A stretch of DNA of 64,000 nucleotides from Mediterranea massiliensis (GTDB taxonomy: Bacteria > Bacteroidota > Bacteroidia > Bacteroidales > Bacteroidaceae): positions 622,536-686,535 of the forward strand of contig NZ_LT635838.1 of the NCBI RefSeq assembly GCF_900128475.1. Reading direction: 5' to 3'. The translations under genes and the position numbers were made by a program. Below, in pieces: positions 36,086 to 45,494 of this stretch. Numbering within the stretch: position 1 is the first letter of the stretch; each line of letters begins with the position of its first letter. The notes under the pieces were generated by a model. It saw nothing but the letters and a program-made list of their open reading frames with translations, was not told the origin of the DNA and searched no databases.

Positions 36086-37177
36086 TTACTTCAAGACATC
36101 TAAAAATTCAACAATGGGTTGAAACTGTTCGTTCCACCCGGACTCCTCTCCTTCATACCGTTCCAGAGCCTGCTTTTTCACTGACAAATCTTCTCTATGC
36201 TCCAAAACGTAATCTATAATTCGATTTATATCTGCCACATTATAAGGATCTACAACATAACCGATATTCTTCTCCGATACAAAATCGCCCAATTTCGTTT
36301 CTTTAGCATATACACAAGGTACATGATATGCAATAGATTCATGAAACTTGTTGGAAATGGCATACTTCACATTATAATCCTTGTTTGGGTAAGCCGCCCA
36401 CACTAAATCTGCTCCAGCATACAAGCGAGGTAAATCTTTACCTTCATATCGACCGGTAAACGCCACATTGGAACAATTTTCCGCATACTTTTTCAAATCA
36501 GCCAAGTCCTGTCCTTCACCATGCAAAAACAGGAATACATTCTTACGTTCCCGTATTGCATCTATCAGATTTTTCAAGATATCTGCATACCTTACCAGGC
36601 CTATATACGAAATGACGAAACTCTCCGTATTCTTAGCGATGGGTGAAGAAGGGAATATCTGCAAAGGCTTGTTCTCCAACACGAACTTTTTCCCTGGGAA
36701 AAAGGTATATAAAGGCTCAAAAAAACGAGAAGCGAACACAATAGCATCTGTCCGTTTCAAAGCCCATCGTTCAATTTGCTCTAATATTTTCCGTACCCCC
36801 CGACAAGCAGCTGTAGGGATGTCCAAATTCTCATAAATTAAATACTGCCCTTTCTTTTTCATCAATGCGGCTAAGAACAGCATATCCCAATGCGAGGCTA
36901 TAACAATTTTTGGATCCTTTAGCCGATTACATTCCTTCAAGAAAGAATAATATCCCACCAAATGCGTAAGCTTACTGAACAGATTTCCATAAGCAGACTT
37001 CGCACAATATATCATCATACCTGCATCAGTATCAACAATCTCCCTATCATCCCTATTCCAAGCCACATAATTCACTGCGTTATCTCCATAATAAGTTCGC
37101 AAGGTTTGCACAATGCGTTTATTTCTCGTATTTATTGGATATGAAGAGTCCAAAATCAAAAAAGGAAGTGAAGCCAT
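36086..37177 (-). CDS. GT-B fold glycosyltransferase
   Basis: This 363-residue protein begins with SLPFLILDSSYPINTRNKRI. The C-terminal donor-binding domain (SYIGLVRYADILKNLIDAI, then GADLVWAAYPN and ISNKFHESIAYHVPCV) is typical of retaining GT-B transferases of the glycosyl transferases group 1. Donor and acceptor cannot be read from sequence. It lies between the polymerase-like gene and the GT2 gene with gaps of only 4-5 bp. Confidence 0.85.
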   Translation of the reverse strand: MASLPFLILDSSYPINTRNKRIVQTLRTYYGDNAVNYVAWNRDDREIVDTDAGMMIYCAKSAYGNLFSKLTHLVGYYSFLKECNRLKDPKIVIASHWDMLFLAALMKKKGQYLIYENLDIPTAACRGVRKILEQIERWALKRTDAIVFASRFFEPLYTFFPGKKFVLENKPLQIFPSSPIAKNTESFVISYIGLVRYADILKNLIDAIRERKNVFLFLHGEGQDLADLKKYAENCSNVAFTGRYEGKDLPRLYAGADLVWAAYPNKDYNVKYAISNKFHESIAYHVPCVYAKETKLGDFVSEKNIGYVVDPYNVADINRIIDYVLEHREDLSVKKQALERYEGEESGWNEQFQPIVEFLDVLK

Positions 37178-37182
37178 AACCT

Positions 37183-38271
37183 TTAAAAAATAGTTTTATA
37201 GTAATAGAATTCCACTAGATGAGGAGTTGTTAATAATCGATGTAACAAAATCAAACTATATAAACATATTACAGCCGTAACCAACAATCTATTACGTTGT
37301 CCTTTAAATGCAAGGATCAAATAGGGTATTATAAAAATTTGAAATTCACGAAAGCCATAAGCCAATCGATGAGATAAAATCTCTATATTATTAAATATCA
37401 GAGAAATAAATATTGCAAAGAAAAATCCGTTTAACAACAAATTATACTTTTTTTCTGGCATATTTATCAATGCCCTGAATTTCAAGAATAAGATTAAAAT
37501 AATAATTCGAAAGATAAGCCCTAAATTAAGTCCTACGCTTCTTGAATAGACATCAGACCTTAAATAATTATACAGTTTATCATATAAGTAGTTGTCATAT
37601 CCTATAATGGTAAATATTAACTCCAACAAATCAAATCCTGTAACAACACATAATAGGCCCAAGCCCAATGAAATATAAATCCATTTTTCACTTAGCCGAA
37701 CTCTTCCCAAAACAGGGATAAACATAAATAAAAATGAAGTATAATGAAATAGCCCGGCACATATTATAACAAAAATATATTTATACCACTTTTGTCCCTG
37801 TAAATACAACACACAAGCCCAATAAGATAATCCGATTGAAATACCTTGACGAATACCATCAAAATCACGTTCAAAGAATAGCCCAACCAAATATATCAAT
37901 ACAGAAACTGAAACAAAAGGAGATAAATATTTTATTACATAGAACTTTAGTGAGATGTTCAGGAACCCAGTTATCATCCAGAATATGGGAAAAGATGAAG
38001 TGAAAACAAGAATAACCTTCATCCACAGTAGAAATAAAGGTTCTACAAAATCTTCATTTATACTTGAAGGTTTTTCAAACATGTGCTGATATGAATAATA
38101 ATCAGTTCCCACCGATCCCTTAAAACATACCAATCCAATTAAAATACTCCATATAATCCAAACGCCAAATCCCCTTATCTTTTGACAAATTGGCTCTACT
38201 CGTTGCCAAATATAAACCTCAATTATTGCAAATAAGGAGACTATTCCCCAAACAAAATAATATATCAGCAT
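37183..38271 (-). CDS. EpsG-like polysaccharide polymerase
   Basis: This 362-residue polytopic membrane protein has about ten hydrophobic helices. The sequence GSVGTDYYSYQHMFE near residues 54-68 and ERDFDGIRQGISIGLSYWA near residues 134-152 match the EpsG family, which fills the Wzy polymerase role. It probably links repeat units in the periplasm. Base composition is markedly AT-rich compared with the rml genes. It starts the tightly packed block that ends at 35335. Confidence 0.85.
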   Translation of the reverse strand: MLIYYFVWGIVSLFAIIEVYIWQRVEPICQKIRGFGVWIIWSILIGLVCFKGSVGTDYYSYQHMFEKPSSINEDFVEPLFLLWMKVILVFTSSFPIFWMITGFLNISLKFYVIKYLSPFVSVSVLIYLVGLFFERDFDGIRQGISIGLSYWACVLYLQGQKWYKYIFVIICAGLFHYTSFLFMFIPVLGRVRLSEKWIYISLGLGLLCVVTGFDLLELIFTIIGYDNYLYDKLYNYLRSDVYSRSVGLNLGLIFRIIILILFLKFRALINMPEKKYNLLLNGFFFAIFISLIFNNIEILSHRLAYGFREFQIFIIPYLILAFKGQRNRLLVTAVICLYSLILLHRLLTTPHLVEFYYYKTIF

Positions 38272-38765
38272 TTTTACCTATTATCAGTAAACACTTAATC
38301 AAGATACTCGCCCCTTAATATAAGAAACCACAATCAGGTTATATAAAATAATCAGTTTTGCAATTAGCATAAATCTGTAGTAAAAAAATCGTCCTATAAT
38401 TATATCAATGAGCCAAGTATCCATTAAAATTCTATCCAATATAAATATTTTATACAACCACCACACATATGACATTATGATGAATAACAGCTATCTCTTA
38501 TCTTCTATCATTCCTTGATATCATTCGAAATGCATACTTATGTTTGTCATACGTTATCCATTGGCTTTAAATTCTCGTCAACCCAGGCCGACACCTCCCT
38601 CATTGAACTTATAAATTAGGCAAAATCTTATTCCTCACAAAAAGGATAAAAGGATTCTAAAGCAATTCCTTACTCTGGTACATGGAATAAATATTTCTAA
38701 ATATTCTGACTAGCAGCGTAGATAGAACATTCAAAACGACATGAATACTAACAAACCTACAGCAA
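38272..38765. other. AT-rich stretch without a recognisable gene
   Basis: No intact gene is recognised between the EpsG-like gene and wecB. On the - strand an ORF of 58 residues (38299-38475, rich in Ile/Leu/Tyr, containing DRILMDTWLIDIIIGRF) and a shorter open stretch ending YSMYQSKELL (around 38660-38755) could be remnants of a decayed membrane-protein gene. Neither can be assigned. Confidence 0.5.
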
Positions 38766-39914
38766 TCAAATCATTGTTACAATTCGACTACACGCCAATC
38801 CATCCCCATAAGGATTTATTGCCTTACTCATCTGATCATAACAATTTTGATTATCAAGCAATTCAGACACCTCTTGAACGATTTTATCATAGTCAGTTCC
38901 TACCAATTTTACAGTTCCTGCCTCCAGAGCTTCTGGGCGTTCAGTAGTATCGCGCATTACCAAAACAGGCTTTCCTAATCCAGGTGCCTCCTCCTGAATT
39001 CCTCCACTATCCGTCAGTACGATAGTCGATTTTTCCATTAAATAAACAAAACTCAAATATTCCAATGGTTCGATAAAGAACATGTTACCTAAGTTGGACA
39101 AATCCTCGCCAAAGACCTCATGAATCGGCTTACGGACATTGGGATTCAGATGCATCGGATAAACGAAGTCGACATCCGGATGTTTCTTCGTCAGATCCTT
39201 GATAGCCGTACACATGTGGATAAAACCGTCTCCAAAGTTTTCCCGGCGATGCCCGGTTATCAGAACGAGTTTCTTTCCATTAGCCAAACGATTGACATCA
39301 TAACCGGCATTCTTCAGCAAAGCTTCCAGCTCTGCATCTAAGGCCTTGTCTCGCTTTATCTTATCCACTACCATATAAAGCGCGTCAATCACCGTATTGC
39401 CGGTCACGGCAATCTGATCTTCCTTGACACCTTCAGCCAACAGGTTCTGGCGGCTCAACGGAGTGGGAGCAAAGTGATACGTCGCAATGCGTCCTGTTAT
39501 CTGGCGGTTCATTTCTTCGGGCCACGGACTGTAAATGTTATGGGTGCGAAGCCCGGCCTCCACATGTCCTACAGGAATCTGCTGATAGAAAGCAGCCAAA
39601 GCCGCTGCCGTAGAGGTTGTCGTGTCACCATGTACCAGTACCACATCCGGTTGGGCTTCCTTCAGCACATCACGCATGCCGGTCAGGACACGGGCCGTCA
39701 CATCGTAGAGGTCCTGCCCCTGCTTCATGATGTTCAGGTCATAATCGGGTTTTATTGCAAAAATATGCAGAACCTGGTCGAGCATTTCACGATGCTGACC
39801 AGTCACACATACGATAGTATCGAATCGTTCAGGATATTTCTGAAATTCCTTCACTAAAGGAGCCATTTTTATAGCTTCGGGACGAGTACCGAAGACAAGT
39901 AAAATTTTTTTCAT
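38766..39914 (-). CDS. wecB: Non-hydrolysing UDP-N-acetylglucosamine 2-epimerase
   Basis: WecB converts UDP-GlcNAc to UDP-ManNAc. The 382-residue GT-B-like enzyme has [14 protein letters not shown] at the start, [37 protein letters not shown] and [28 protein letters not shown] in separate conserved blocks. It supplies an activated ManNAc precursor for the polysaccharide. The C-terminus ends SRIVTMI, close to family length. Confidence 0.95.
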   Translation of the reverse strand: MKKILLVFGTRPEAIKMAPLVKEFQKYPERFDTIVCVTGQHREMLDQVLHIFAIKPDYDLNIMKQGQDLYDVTARVLTGMRDVLKEAQPDVVLVHGDTTTSTAAALAAFYQQIPVGHVEAGLRTHNIYSPWPEEMNRQITGRIATYHFAPTPLSRQNLLAEGVKEDQIAVTGNTVIDALYMVVDKIKRDKALDAELEALLKNAGYDVNRLANGKKLVLITGHRRENFGDGFIHMCTAIKDLTKKHPDVDFVYPMHLNPNVRKPIHEVFGEDLSNLGNMFFIEPLEYLSFVYLMEKSTIVLTDSGGIQEEAPGLGKPVLVMRDTTERPEALEAGTVKLVGTDYDKIVQEVSELLDNQNCYDQMSKAINPYGDGLACSRIVTMI

Positions 39915-39919
39915 TTCTA

Positions 39920-40633
39920 TTACTTAAACAGTTTCTTTATTAAATAAATTACACAAAACAGAAGATATAAAACGGAGCCTAACCATATAGAATACTTAAT
40001 TCTAAAAATTTCTTTTTGTGTTCTCAAAGTTGACCTCGAAGAAATTCCTCCCGTTGCATCATATATCGCAACGATACAATTTACAAATTTATATTGCCAA
40101 CCTGCTTTTTTGACCCTATAAAAAAAATCATAATCAGCAGCTATTTTATATTTAAGATTAAATGGAAAATCCAACAGCACTTGACGCCTACAAAAAATTG
40201 ATTGATGGCAAGCAGGCATAACACTATGCATAGAACTACTTTTATATTCAATTAACACATCTTTTGCTGGATATCGAAAAATTGTATTTCCAAACACACT
40301 AGCAACATTTTCAGCTATAGACTCTACAAAAAGTGCAGAAATAGTTTCATTACAATAAAAGGAATCACCCGCATTCATAAAATTTATCCAATTACCAGAA
40401 GCAACAGATACCCCTTTATTCATAGCATCATAGATTCCATTATCAGGCTCACTGATCCAATAAGCCAACCGATCTGCATATTTTTTTATTATATCTACCG
40501 ACCCGTCTATACTGCCTCCATCTATAATAATGTATTCAATATTGGGATAAGTTTGATTCAAGACTGACAATATCGTTTCTTCAAGTGTTGAAACTGCATT
40601 ATAGCATACTGTTATAATAGAAATCTTTACCAT
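39920..40633 (-). CDS. Family 2 glycosyltransferase
   Basis: This 237-residue GT-A enzyme begins at the ATG at 40633 ([20 protein letters not shown]). [15 protein letters not shown] and [16 protein letters not shown] are typical of the WcaE-like GT2 subgroup, and [10 protein letters not shown] takes the DxD position. An in-frame ATG five codons upstream is possible. It is 5 bp upstream of wecB and next to the IS66 insertion. Confidence 0.88.
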   Translation of the reverse strand: MVKISIITVCYNAVSTLEETILSVLNQTYPNIEYIIIDGGSIDGSVDIIKKYADRLAYWISEPDNGIYDAMNKGVSVASGNWINFMNAGDSFYCNETISALFVESIAENVASVFGNTIFRYPAKDVLIEYKSSSMHSVMPACHQSIFCRRQVLLDFPFNLKYKIAADYDFFYRVKKAGWQYKFVNCIVAIYDATGGISSRSTLRTQKEIFRIKYSIWLGSVLYLLFCVIYLIKKLFK

Positions 40634-40976
40634 TACAGAATATATCAAATAATTATTATCGTTTTCCTCACACCAAATTGTTTACAAAATCTTTATAAAC
40701 CAAACCAACGCCTTCGTTCAAACTCACCAAAACTTTCTAAATCCAGGACTTTCGTTTTGGTTTACGTCCAACTATGTATACGGTGTGCCATTCGGGGGAA
40801 TAGGTTTTCACGATATCTCCCCCATCGTAACCAATAATGCATCATAGTTTTACAGACTTCATTCTCTGTTCGCACAGATATTCAACTTTTCAGGATGACG
40901 TTCAAAAAACTTCACTAATTAATCACAACGTTAACAGTCTTTCTCAATAGTTCAAATCTAAAAATCTTCACTTACT
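40634..40976. other. Intergenic stretch with a possible gene remnant, left flank of IS66
   Basis: No intact gene is present. On the - strand 40738-40842 reads as the last 34 residues of a protein (containing GYDGGDIVKTYSPEW and ending KPKRKSWI, then a stop). It has an upstream in-frame stop, and the adjoining frame continues open, as after a frameshift. This looks like the tail of a decayed gene; I cannot name it. Confidence 0.4.
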
Positions 40977-41063
40977 GGTAAGCGTCCAATTTTGACGTAC
41001 CCTACAGGGAAAGCCCCTTTGGGAAGCTTTCCTCTTAAAGTTTTCAAAAACCGGACTTGATTT

Positions 41064-42842
41064 TTAAAGTTTGTTAGTATTGATTCCGATGGTCATCGGT
41101 AGCAGATTCTCATAATCCCTACGCCCTTTGACCACCTCACGGAAAAATTTCTTTAAATAAGCCAGGGCGGAGATACCGTTGGCCCGGCAAGTAGATATCA
41201 AAGTATGATAGGCGGCTGACACATTCGCCATACGGTTGCTGCCAAAGAACAACGAGTTCTTCCGCTCACCCGCCAAGGGACGGATGAAACGCTCCGCAAT
41301 GGTATTGTCGATGCTGTAGCGGCCGTCTTTCAAGTAGGCGAACAGCTGATTCCAGAAGTTCTTCAGGTAATTGACCGCCTTTTCCATCAGATCTCCACGG
41401 GGAGGATGACCCTCCGAAGTCAGCACATTCAGAAAACTGCGCATGCGGCCGATGACTTCCTTTGTCCGCAGGGAGTTCCGTTGTCGGGTTATCTCTTCAG
41501 CTGTCAGACCGGACTGGCGGTAACTGTCTTCCTGACCGTACAACCAGCCGATGTATTCCAGCATCTGTTTCGCATTCAGGTCACCGCCCTGCTCGTAGGC
41601 ATACACGAACTTGGCACGCGCATGGGCCAGGCAGCAGAGATGTTCCGTGTCGTACAGCCTGTCTTCCAGATACATGTACACATTGTAGCCGTCCGACTGC
41701 AGCGCCCTGATCTGCCGGTCGCCCAAAATGTTCTTCAGGGCATCACGGCTGCGGGAACCTTCCTCATAACAATAGATGACAATCTTCTCTTCACGGTTGA
41801 CCAGACACCAGATATATCTTTTACGATAACGGTCCTGTACCTTCACCTTGCACCAGGTCTCGTCGCAGTTCACGATGGCATCTTTCTCCATGGCCATATT
41901 CTTGAGCGTTTCAACCAGTCCCCTGGTAAACCCTGCACCTTTCTCAAGCCAGTTGGTCAAGGTCATGCGGCTCAGGAACATACCATGGTCGTTCAGACGG
42001 TACATCTCACGGTAATAAGGCACATCCAGCACAAAATGGTTGAAGGCCAGATGGGCCAGGAAATCAGCGGATGCATGGGTTCCCGGAACCACATCCATGT
42101 AATCGGGGCCTCCGTCTTTGGAAAGGTAGCCTTCGCAGATTCTACCGTCCGGCAGCTTGTAACGGACAACCTGATACCTGTGCTCCAGAATATAGCTCAC
42201 TTGCTCGTAAGAATACTTGTGGAATGTCTTGATAATAACTGCTTCTTTCGGCAAACGGCAGAAATCGAAATCATGGCACACGGACTTATCTGCCTTCATA
42301 CGTTTGTAAGACATTCCCTGGCGGTATGGCCGTTCCTGTTTACTACCGGCAGATGACGGAATGTCCGTTCCCCTCTCCTCCGAAGGAAGGTTGGGAGTGG
42401 AACTGCCGTCAAAATCTTCCTTGTCAGCTTCGCGGGAATCGGAGCCACGGTTCTTGGACGAAACCTTCTGGGTCTTGCCGTCGAAGCGGTTCTTGTCTGA
42501 AAGCTTCTTCTGTTCCTTCAAGGCGGCATTCTCCTTCCGGAGCTTTTCTATCAGCGCGTCACGATCCGACAGCATACGTTTCAGCTCATCAATCATCCTG
42601 GTTTGTGCTTGTGAGCTTTCATTCAGAGTCAGCAGCTGTTCGGTCATACGGTCGAGCTTCGCCAGAAGCCGCTCCCTTTCTGCCTTGTCAGCCTTGCGTA
42701 AGGCAAAAAGTTCGTCAAGCAACATTGATTTTTCCATGGAATTCATATCGGAATAACGGTCAGCCCAAGGTTCCGTCTCTTTTTCACGGAACCTCAGTTG
42801 TTCGGCCGAAGCCAATATCTTTTCAAATTCACGATCGTCCAT
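41064..42842 (-). CDS. tnpC: IS66 transposase TnpC
   Basis: This 592-residue DDE transposase has an N-terminal coiled coil (residues ~40-120) followed by a basic, Ser-rich linker. Catalytic residues are seen in IVNCDETWCKVK (first Asp), ALQSDGYNVYMYLED (second Asp) and DNTIAERFIRPLAGERKNSLFF (Glu, quoted in two parts: DNTIAERFIRP and LAGERKNSLFF). The frame is full length and undamaged. Confidence 0.95.
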   Translation of the reverse strand: MDDREFEKILASAEQLRFREKETEPWADRYSDMNSMEKSMLLDELFALRKADKAERERLLAKLDRMTEQLLTLNESSQAQTRMIDELKRMLSDRDALIEKLRKENAALKEQKKLSDKNRFDGKTQKVSSKNRGSDSREADKEDFDGSSTPNLPSEERGTDIPSSAGSKQERPYRQGMSYKRMKADKSVCHDFDFCRLPKEAVIIKTFHKYSYEQVSYILEHRYQVVRYKLPDGRICEGYLSKDGGPDYMDVVPGTHASADFLAHLAFNHFVLDVPYYREMYRLNDHGMFLSRMTLTNWLEKGAGFTRGLVETLKNMAMEKDAIVNCDETWCKVKVQDRYRKRYIWCLVNREEKIVIYCYEEGSRSRDALKNILGDRQIRALQSDGYNVYMYLEDRLYDTEHLCCLAHARAKFVYAYEQGGDLNAKQMLEYIGWLYGQEDSYRQSGLTAEEITRQRNSLRTKEVIGRMRSFLNVLTSEGHPPRGDLMEKAVNYLKNFWNQLFAYLKDGRYSIDNTIAERFIRPLAGERKNSLFFGSNRMANVSAAYHTLISTCRANGISALAYLKKFFREVVKGRRDYENLLPMTIGINTNKL

Positions 42843-42908
42843 GTCACTCTTTTTTATACCATAAAGATACTCATTTCCAGTGACATAAACAAATTATTTC
42901 ACATTTAT

Positions 42909-43244
42909 TTATCTGATATTCAACGAGTTGATCACAGGATCCTGTAACAGCACAACCACATCTTTCCATTGGATGCTATATACCGTTTCTTCACCCTGCC
43001 TGCATACCTGCATAAACTTATAACCCGAAGAGAAACGCTTCTCATACAGACTGAAGGAACGGCGGTCGTAAGAAAACAGCCTGACTTTCCGACGGTCCCT
43101 GGACATCACAATGAAGACTTCATCTTCTTCCGGCTCGCGGTTCAACTGCTGATGGATCACGGAAAGCACACGTTCATATTTGCAGCGCATGTCATGGAAG
43201 TTTCTCAGGTAATAAAACCTGTTCATGCCTGTAACATTCAGCAT
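42909..43244 (-). CDS. tnpB: IS66 accessory protein TnpB
   Basis: This 111-residue protein starts at the ATG at 43244 and overlaps the tnpA end by 7 bp. FYYLRNFHDMRCKYERVLSV and DEVFIVMSRDRRKVRLFSYD correspond to the IS66 Orf2 (TnpB) family fold. The frame is open further upstream to 43475, but that region is tnpA coding DNA. Confidence 0.9.
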   Translation of the reverse strand: MLNVTGMNRFYYLRNFHDMRCKYERVLSVIHQQLNREPEEDEVFIVMSRDRRKVRLFSYDRRSFSLYEKRFSSGYKFMQVCRQGEETVYSIQWKDVVVLLQDPVINSLNIR

Positions 43245-43597
43245 AGTCCCTCCAACTTCTCTACCAGGTCCTTCAAACCCTTGTAGCTTAAATTCCGTTG
43301 CTGGATGCGCATTCCACCCGTTATACGGATGTCTATCATGAATCTCAACGGAGGGGATGACAAGGCACCTCCCATCAATGGGGCGGAAGCTGAAAGATCC
43401 TTTTCCGGTTCTTGCTCCACCTGTTGTCCTTCTACCTGTACCGGGACAATGTGATGTCGGGTATCCTTGTACCATTTGTGAAACAGATTGTAGGGTACTT
43501 TGTTTTTCAAACAGAAGTCCTGGATGGACTCACCTTGCGGCATCGCCTCCGCTTTGTAACGGATGAACAGATGCTCAAAATCGCTGCTGCTATACAT
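43238..43597 (-). CDS. tnpA: IS66 accessory protein TnpA
   Basis: This 119-residue protein is IS66 Orf1. Its N-terminal HTH-like half contains GESIQDFCLKNKVPYNLFHK near residues 22-41, a helix-turn-helix of the IS66/IS3 OrfA type. It is the first gene of the element, 58 bp inside the right terminal repeat. Confidence 0.88.
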   Translation of the reverse strand: MYSSSDFEHLFIRYKAEAMPQGESIQDFCLKNKVPYNLFHKWYKDTRHHIVPVQVEGQQVEQEPEKDLSASAPLMGGALSSPPLRFMIDIRITGGMRIQQRNLSYKGLKDLVEKLEGLC

Positions 43598-43676
43598 GCT
43601 TACTGGTTTTTGATTACAGCAGCGAAGATCGACTTTTTTATACTTTAGGGCAAGACGTCAAAATTGGACGCTTACC

Positions 43677-44106
43677 CCCTACCTACCTGATACTACGCAT
43701 CACAAGACCTCATTGTACCAATATCGTCTATAAAATCTATTATATAGGAGGGCGTCTATCCACAGTTTTCAGAAGCAACTCATCAACCTAGATGAAACAC
43801 CTCTAATTCTTTTCCGTCAGAATACTACAATCCGTATGTCGTACACTGAACATGACTCCTATAAAACATCCTAGAGAATTTTACTACATCAGACAATCTC
43901 TGAAAAATCTCTTGATTAAATTCTACTCTCTTCAACCCAGATATAATAGTGGTATTTCTCAAGCAAAAGGTCACTCCAAACATAATCTACACCTTCGAAA
44001 TCTGTTTCCTTCGTATCGATATGTTTTCATCTTTACAGTAAGATTGTAACATGTGATTCCCTATTATTTGGATGTTGACAACCTTGGTTGTTCGAACTGA
44101 ATAATC
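43677..44106. other. Gene-poor stretch, right flank of IS66
   Basis: I see no intact gene. Short open stretches occur on the - strand, for example a reading containing DFEGVDYVWSDLLLEKYHYY near 43890-43995, interrupted by stops. This fits decayed glycosyltransferase-locus DNA next to the insertion sequence. Confidence 0.45.
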
Positions 44107-44337
44107 TTACCTAATTTCTCGCTCCACATTGGTGGAACCGCCATTCCATGAACCTGTGGTGTTTAACTCAATAAGTAACATAAAACTCACAAAAGCCCAT
44201 GCTCTAACTGCATAATTTGTAAGATAGACACCTCCTGATAATCTACGATTTTTAACAACAATCATCGCAGAGGTATGCCTGAAGGCAATGCGTATCAAGG
44301 AGAAAAATAGTAGAGCAATCTCAGCTGATTTAACCAT
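44107..44337 (-). pseudogene. Short membrane-like ORF (76 aa), probably a truncated gene
   Basis: An ORF of 76 residues (start MVKSAEIALLFFSLIRIAF) begins directly at the end of the GT4 gene, as expected for an operon member. It has two hydrophobic segments (IALLFFSLIRIAF and AWAFVSFMLLIEL) and ends soon after with a charged tail. The length and the decayed DNA downstream suggest the 5' remnant of a larger membrane protein gene. The family is not recognised. Confidence 0.35.
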
Positions 44338-44338
44338 A

Positions 44339-45490
44339 CTATTCTCTACCATTTGTTATTTCATCATATAATGCACAAATTTCTTCTGCATTAGCCTCTA
44401 TTGTAAATTTCTTACTCGTTTTTACTGCGTTATCAATCATACAACTATATGATTCATAATTCTTTACAACTTCATCTATGCAGTTTGCCAAATCTACCAC
44501 ATTATTAACTTCAAAAACTAAACCATTTTGCTTGTTTACGATCAGTTCGGTATTAGCCCCCGAATTACTCACTATAGGAATCATCCCATTCCCCATGTAC
44601 TCTATTGTAACTCTACCGAAGGCTTCATTTTCCGAAGCTAATATTCCAATATGACAGAATTGAGATTTTTCCACCACATTGGAAATGTATCCATAAAAGC
44701 TAACATAATCTTTCAATTTCAAATCGTCAACCATAGATAATATAGTAGCCTCATACCGTTTGTCGGAAAAGCCTCCAAATACATGTAAATGAACATTGTC
44801 TATATGATCAACATACACTACTCTATTCAAAGCCTTCAATATAACGTCAGGATGTTTCCCTTCATAAACAAGACCTATTACCGCAAGATGGAACATATTT
44901 TTCCCCTTCTCAACTATCATCTTATTACTTGTAGATACGCCATTATATATAGTGACAATCCTAGGTTTAGTTAAAAACTTAGAAAAGTAATCCCTTAATG
45001 AATTAGATACTGCGATAATAACTGTTGCACAATTATTCCATACGTAATATTGATATGCGTCCCCTAAATTAAATGAACATTTATAGTGTTCTTTTGCAAA
45101 TTCCCTAAAATGCCAAACATGAGGGACCTTCATTAAACAAGAAAGATAGGCGCCAATATTGATAACACTTGAATTGGTATGGATCAAATTTATGCCTTTC
45201 TTTTTGAATTTCAAAAAAAGATAGAATGATACGAAACAATTAATAGCGGCTTTTATAAGATTCTTTATTTTGCTCAACCATCCCTTTCCTACATACATGG
45301 TTGAATATATGAAACATCTATGATACTCAATGCCCAAAGCATCAAGCTCAGAGTTAAAATCGCCTTGATGTCGAGGTACCAAGACAATAGGTGTATGATT
45401 TGTATGTGCCCTAACATATTTGAGCAGACCTAACAAAGAACGATTAGCACCTAATAACTCACTATAATGGGTCACATATAAAATTTTCAT
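44339..45490 (-). CDS. Family 4-like (group 1) glycosyltransferase
   Basis: This 383-residue GT-B glycosyltransferase starts at the ATG at 45490 (MKILYVTHYSELLGANRSLL). The C-terminal donor domain contains LAVIGLVYEGKHPDVILKAL and the conserved ENEAFGRVTIEYMGNGMIPI (E-x7-E motif), typical of retaining GT4 enzymes. Its start lies 4 bp after the stop of the UDP-sugar dehydrogenase. The AT-rich composition fits its neighbours. Confidence 0.9.
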   Translation of the reverse strand: MKILYVTHYSELLGANRSLLGLLKYVRAHTNHTPIVLVPRHQGDFNSELDALGIEYHRCFIYSTMYVGKGWLSKIKNLIKAAINCFVSFYLFLKFKKKGINLIHTNSSVINIGAYLSCLMKVPHVWHFREFAKEHYKCSFNLGDAYQYYVWNNCATVIIAVSNSLRDYFSKFLTKPRIVTIYNGVSTSNKMIVEKGKNMFHLAVIGLVYEGKHPDVILKALNRVVYVDHIDNVHLHVFGGFSDKRYEATILSMVDDLKLKDYVSFYGYISNVVEKSQFCHIGILASENEAFGRVTIEYMGNGMIPIVSNSGANTELIVNKQNGLVFEVNNVVDLANCIDEVVKNYESYSCMIDNAVKTSKKFTIEANAEEICALYDEITNGRE

Positions 45491-45494
45491 ATTT

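Larger units (their letters stand above)
40977..43676 (-). mobile_element. IS66-family insertion sequence (2700 bp, intact)
   Basis: The element carries tnpA, tnpB and tnpC in IS66 order on the - strand and is bounded by perfect 22-bp terminal inverted repeats (40977-40998 and 43655-43676; outer end GGTAAGCGTCCAATTTTGAC). The flanking 8-mers CACTTACT and CCCTACCT are not a clear target duplication, which IS66 elements normally make. It sits between two glycosyltransferase genes, surrounded by decayed DNA. Confidence 0.93.

Noticed and set aside
42909..43475. Longer form of IS66 TnpB starting at 43475
   Set aside because: The extra part overlaps tnpA in another frame. The 111-residue form from 43244 matches the family length and the usual tnpA-tnpB overlap.
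40969..43684. Target-site duplication of IS66
   Set aside because: The 8-bp flanks CACTTACT and CCCTACCT share several positions but are not a duplication.
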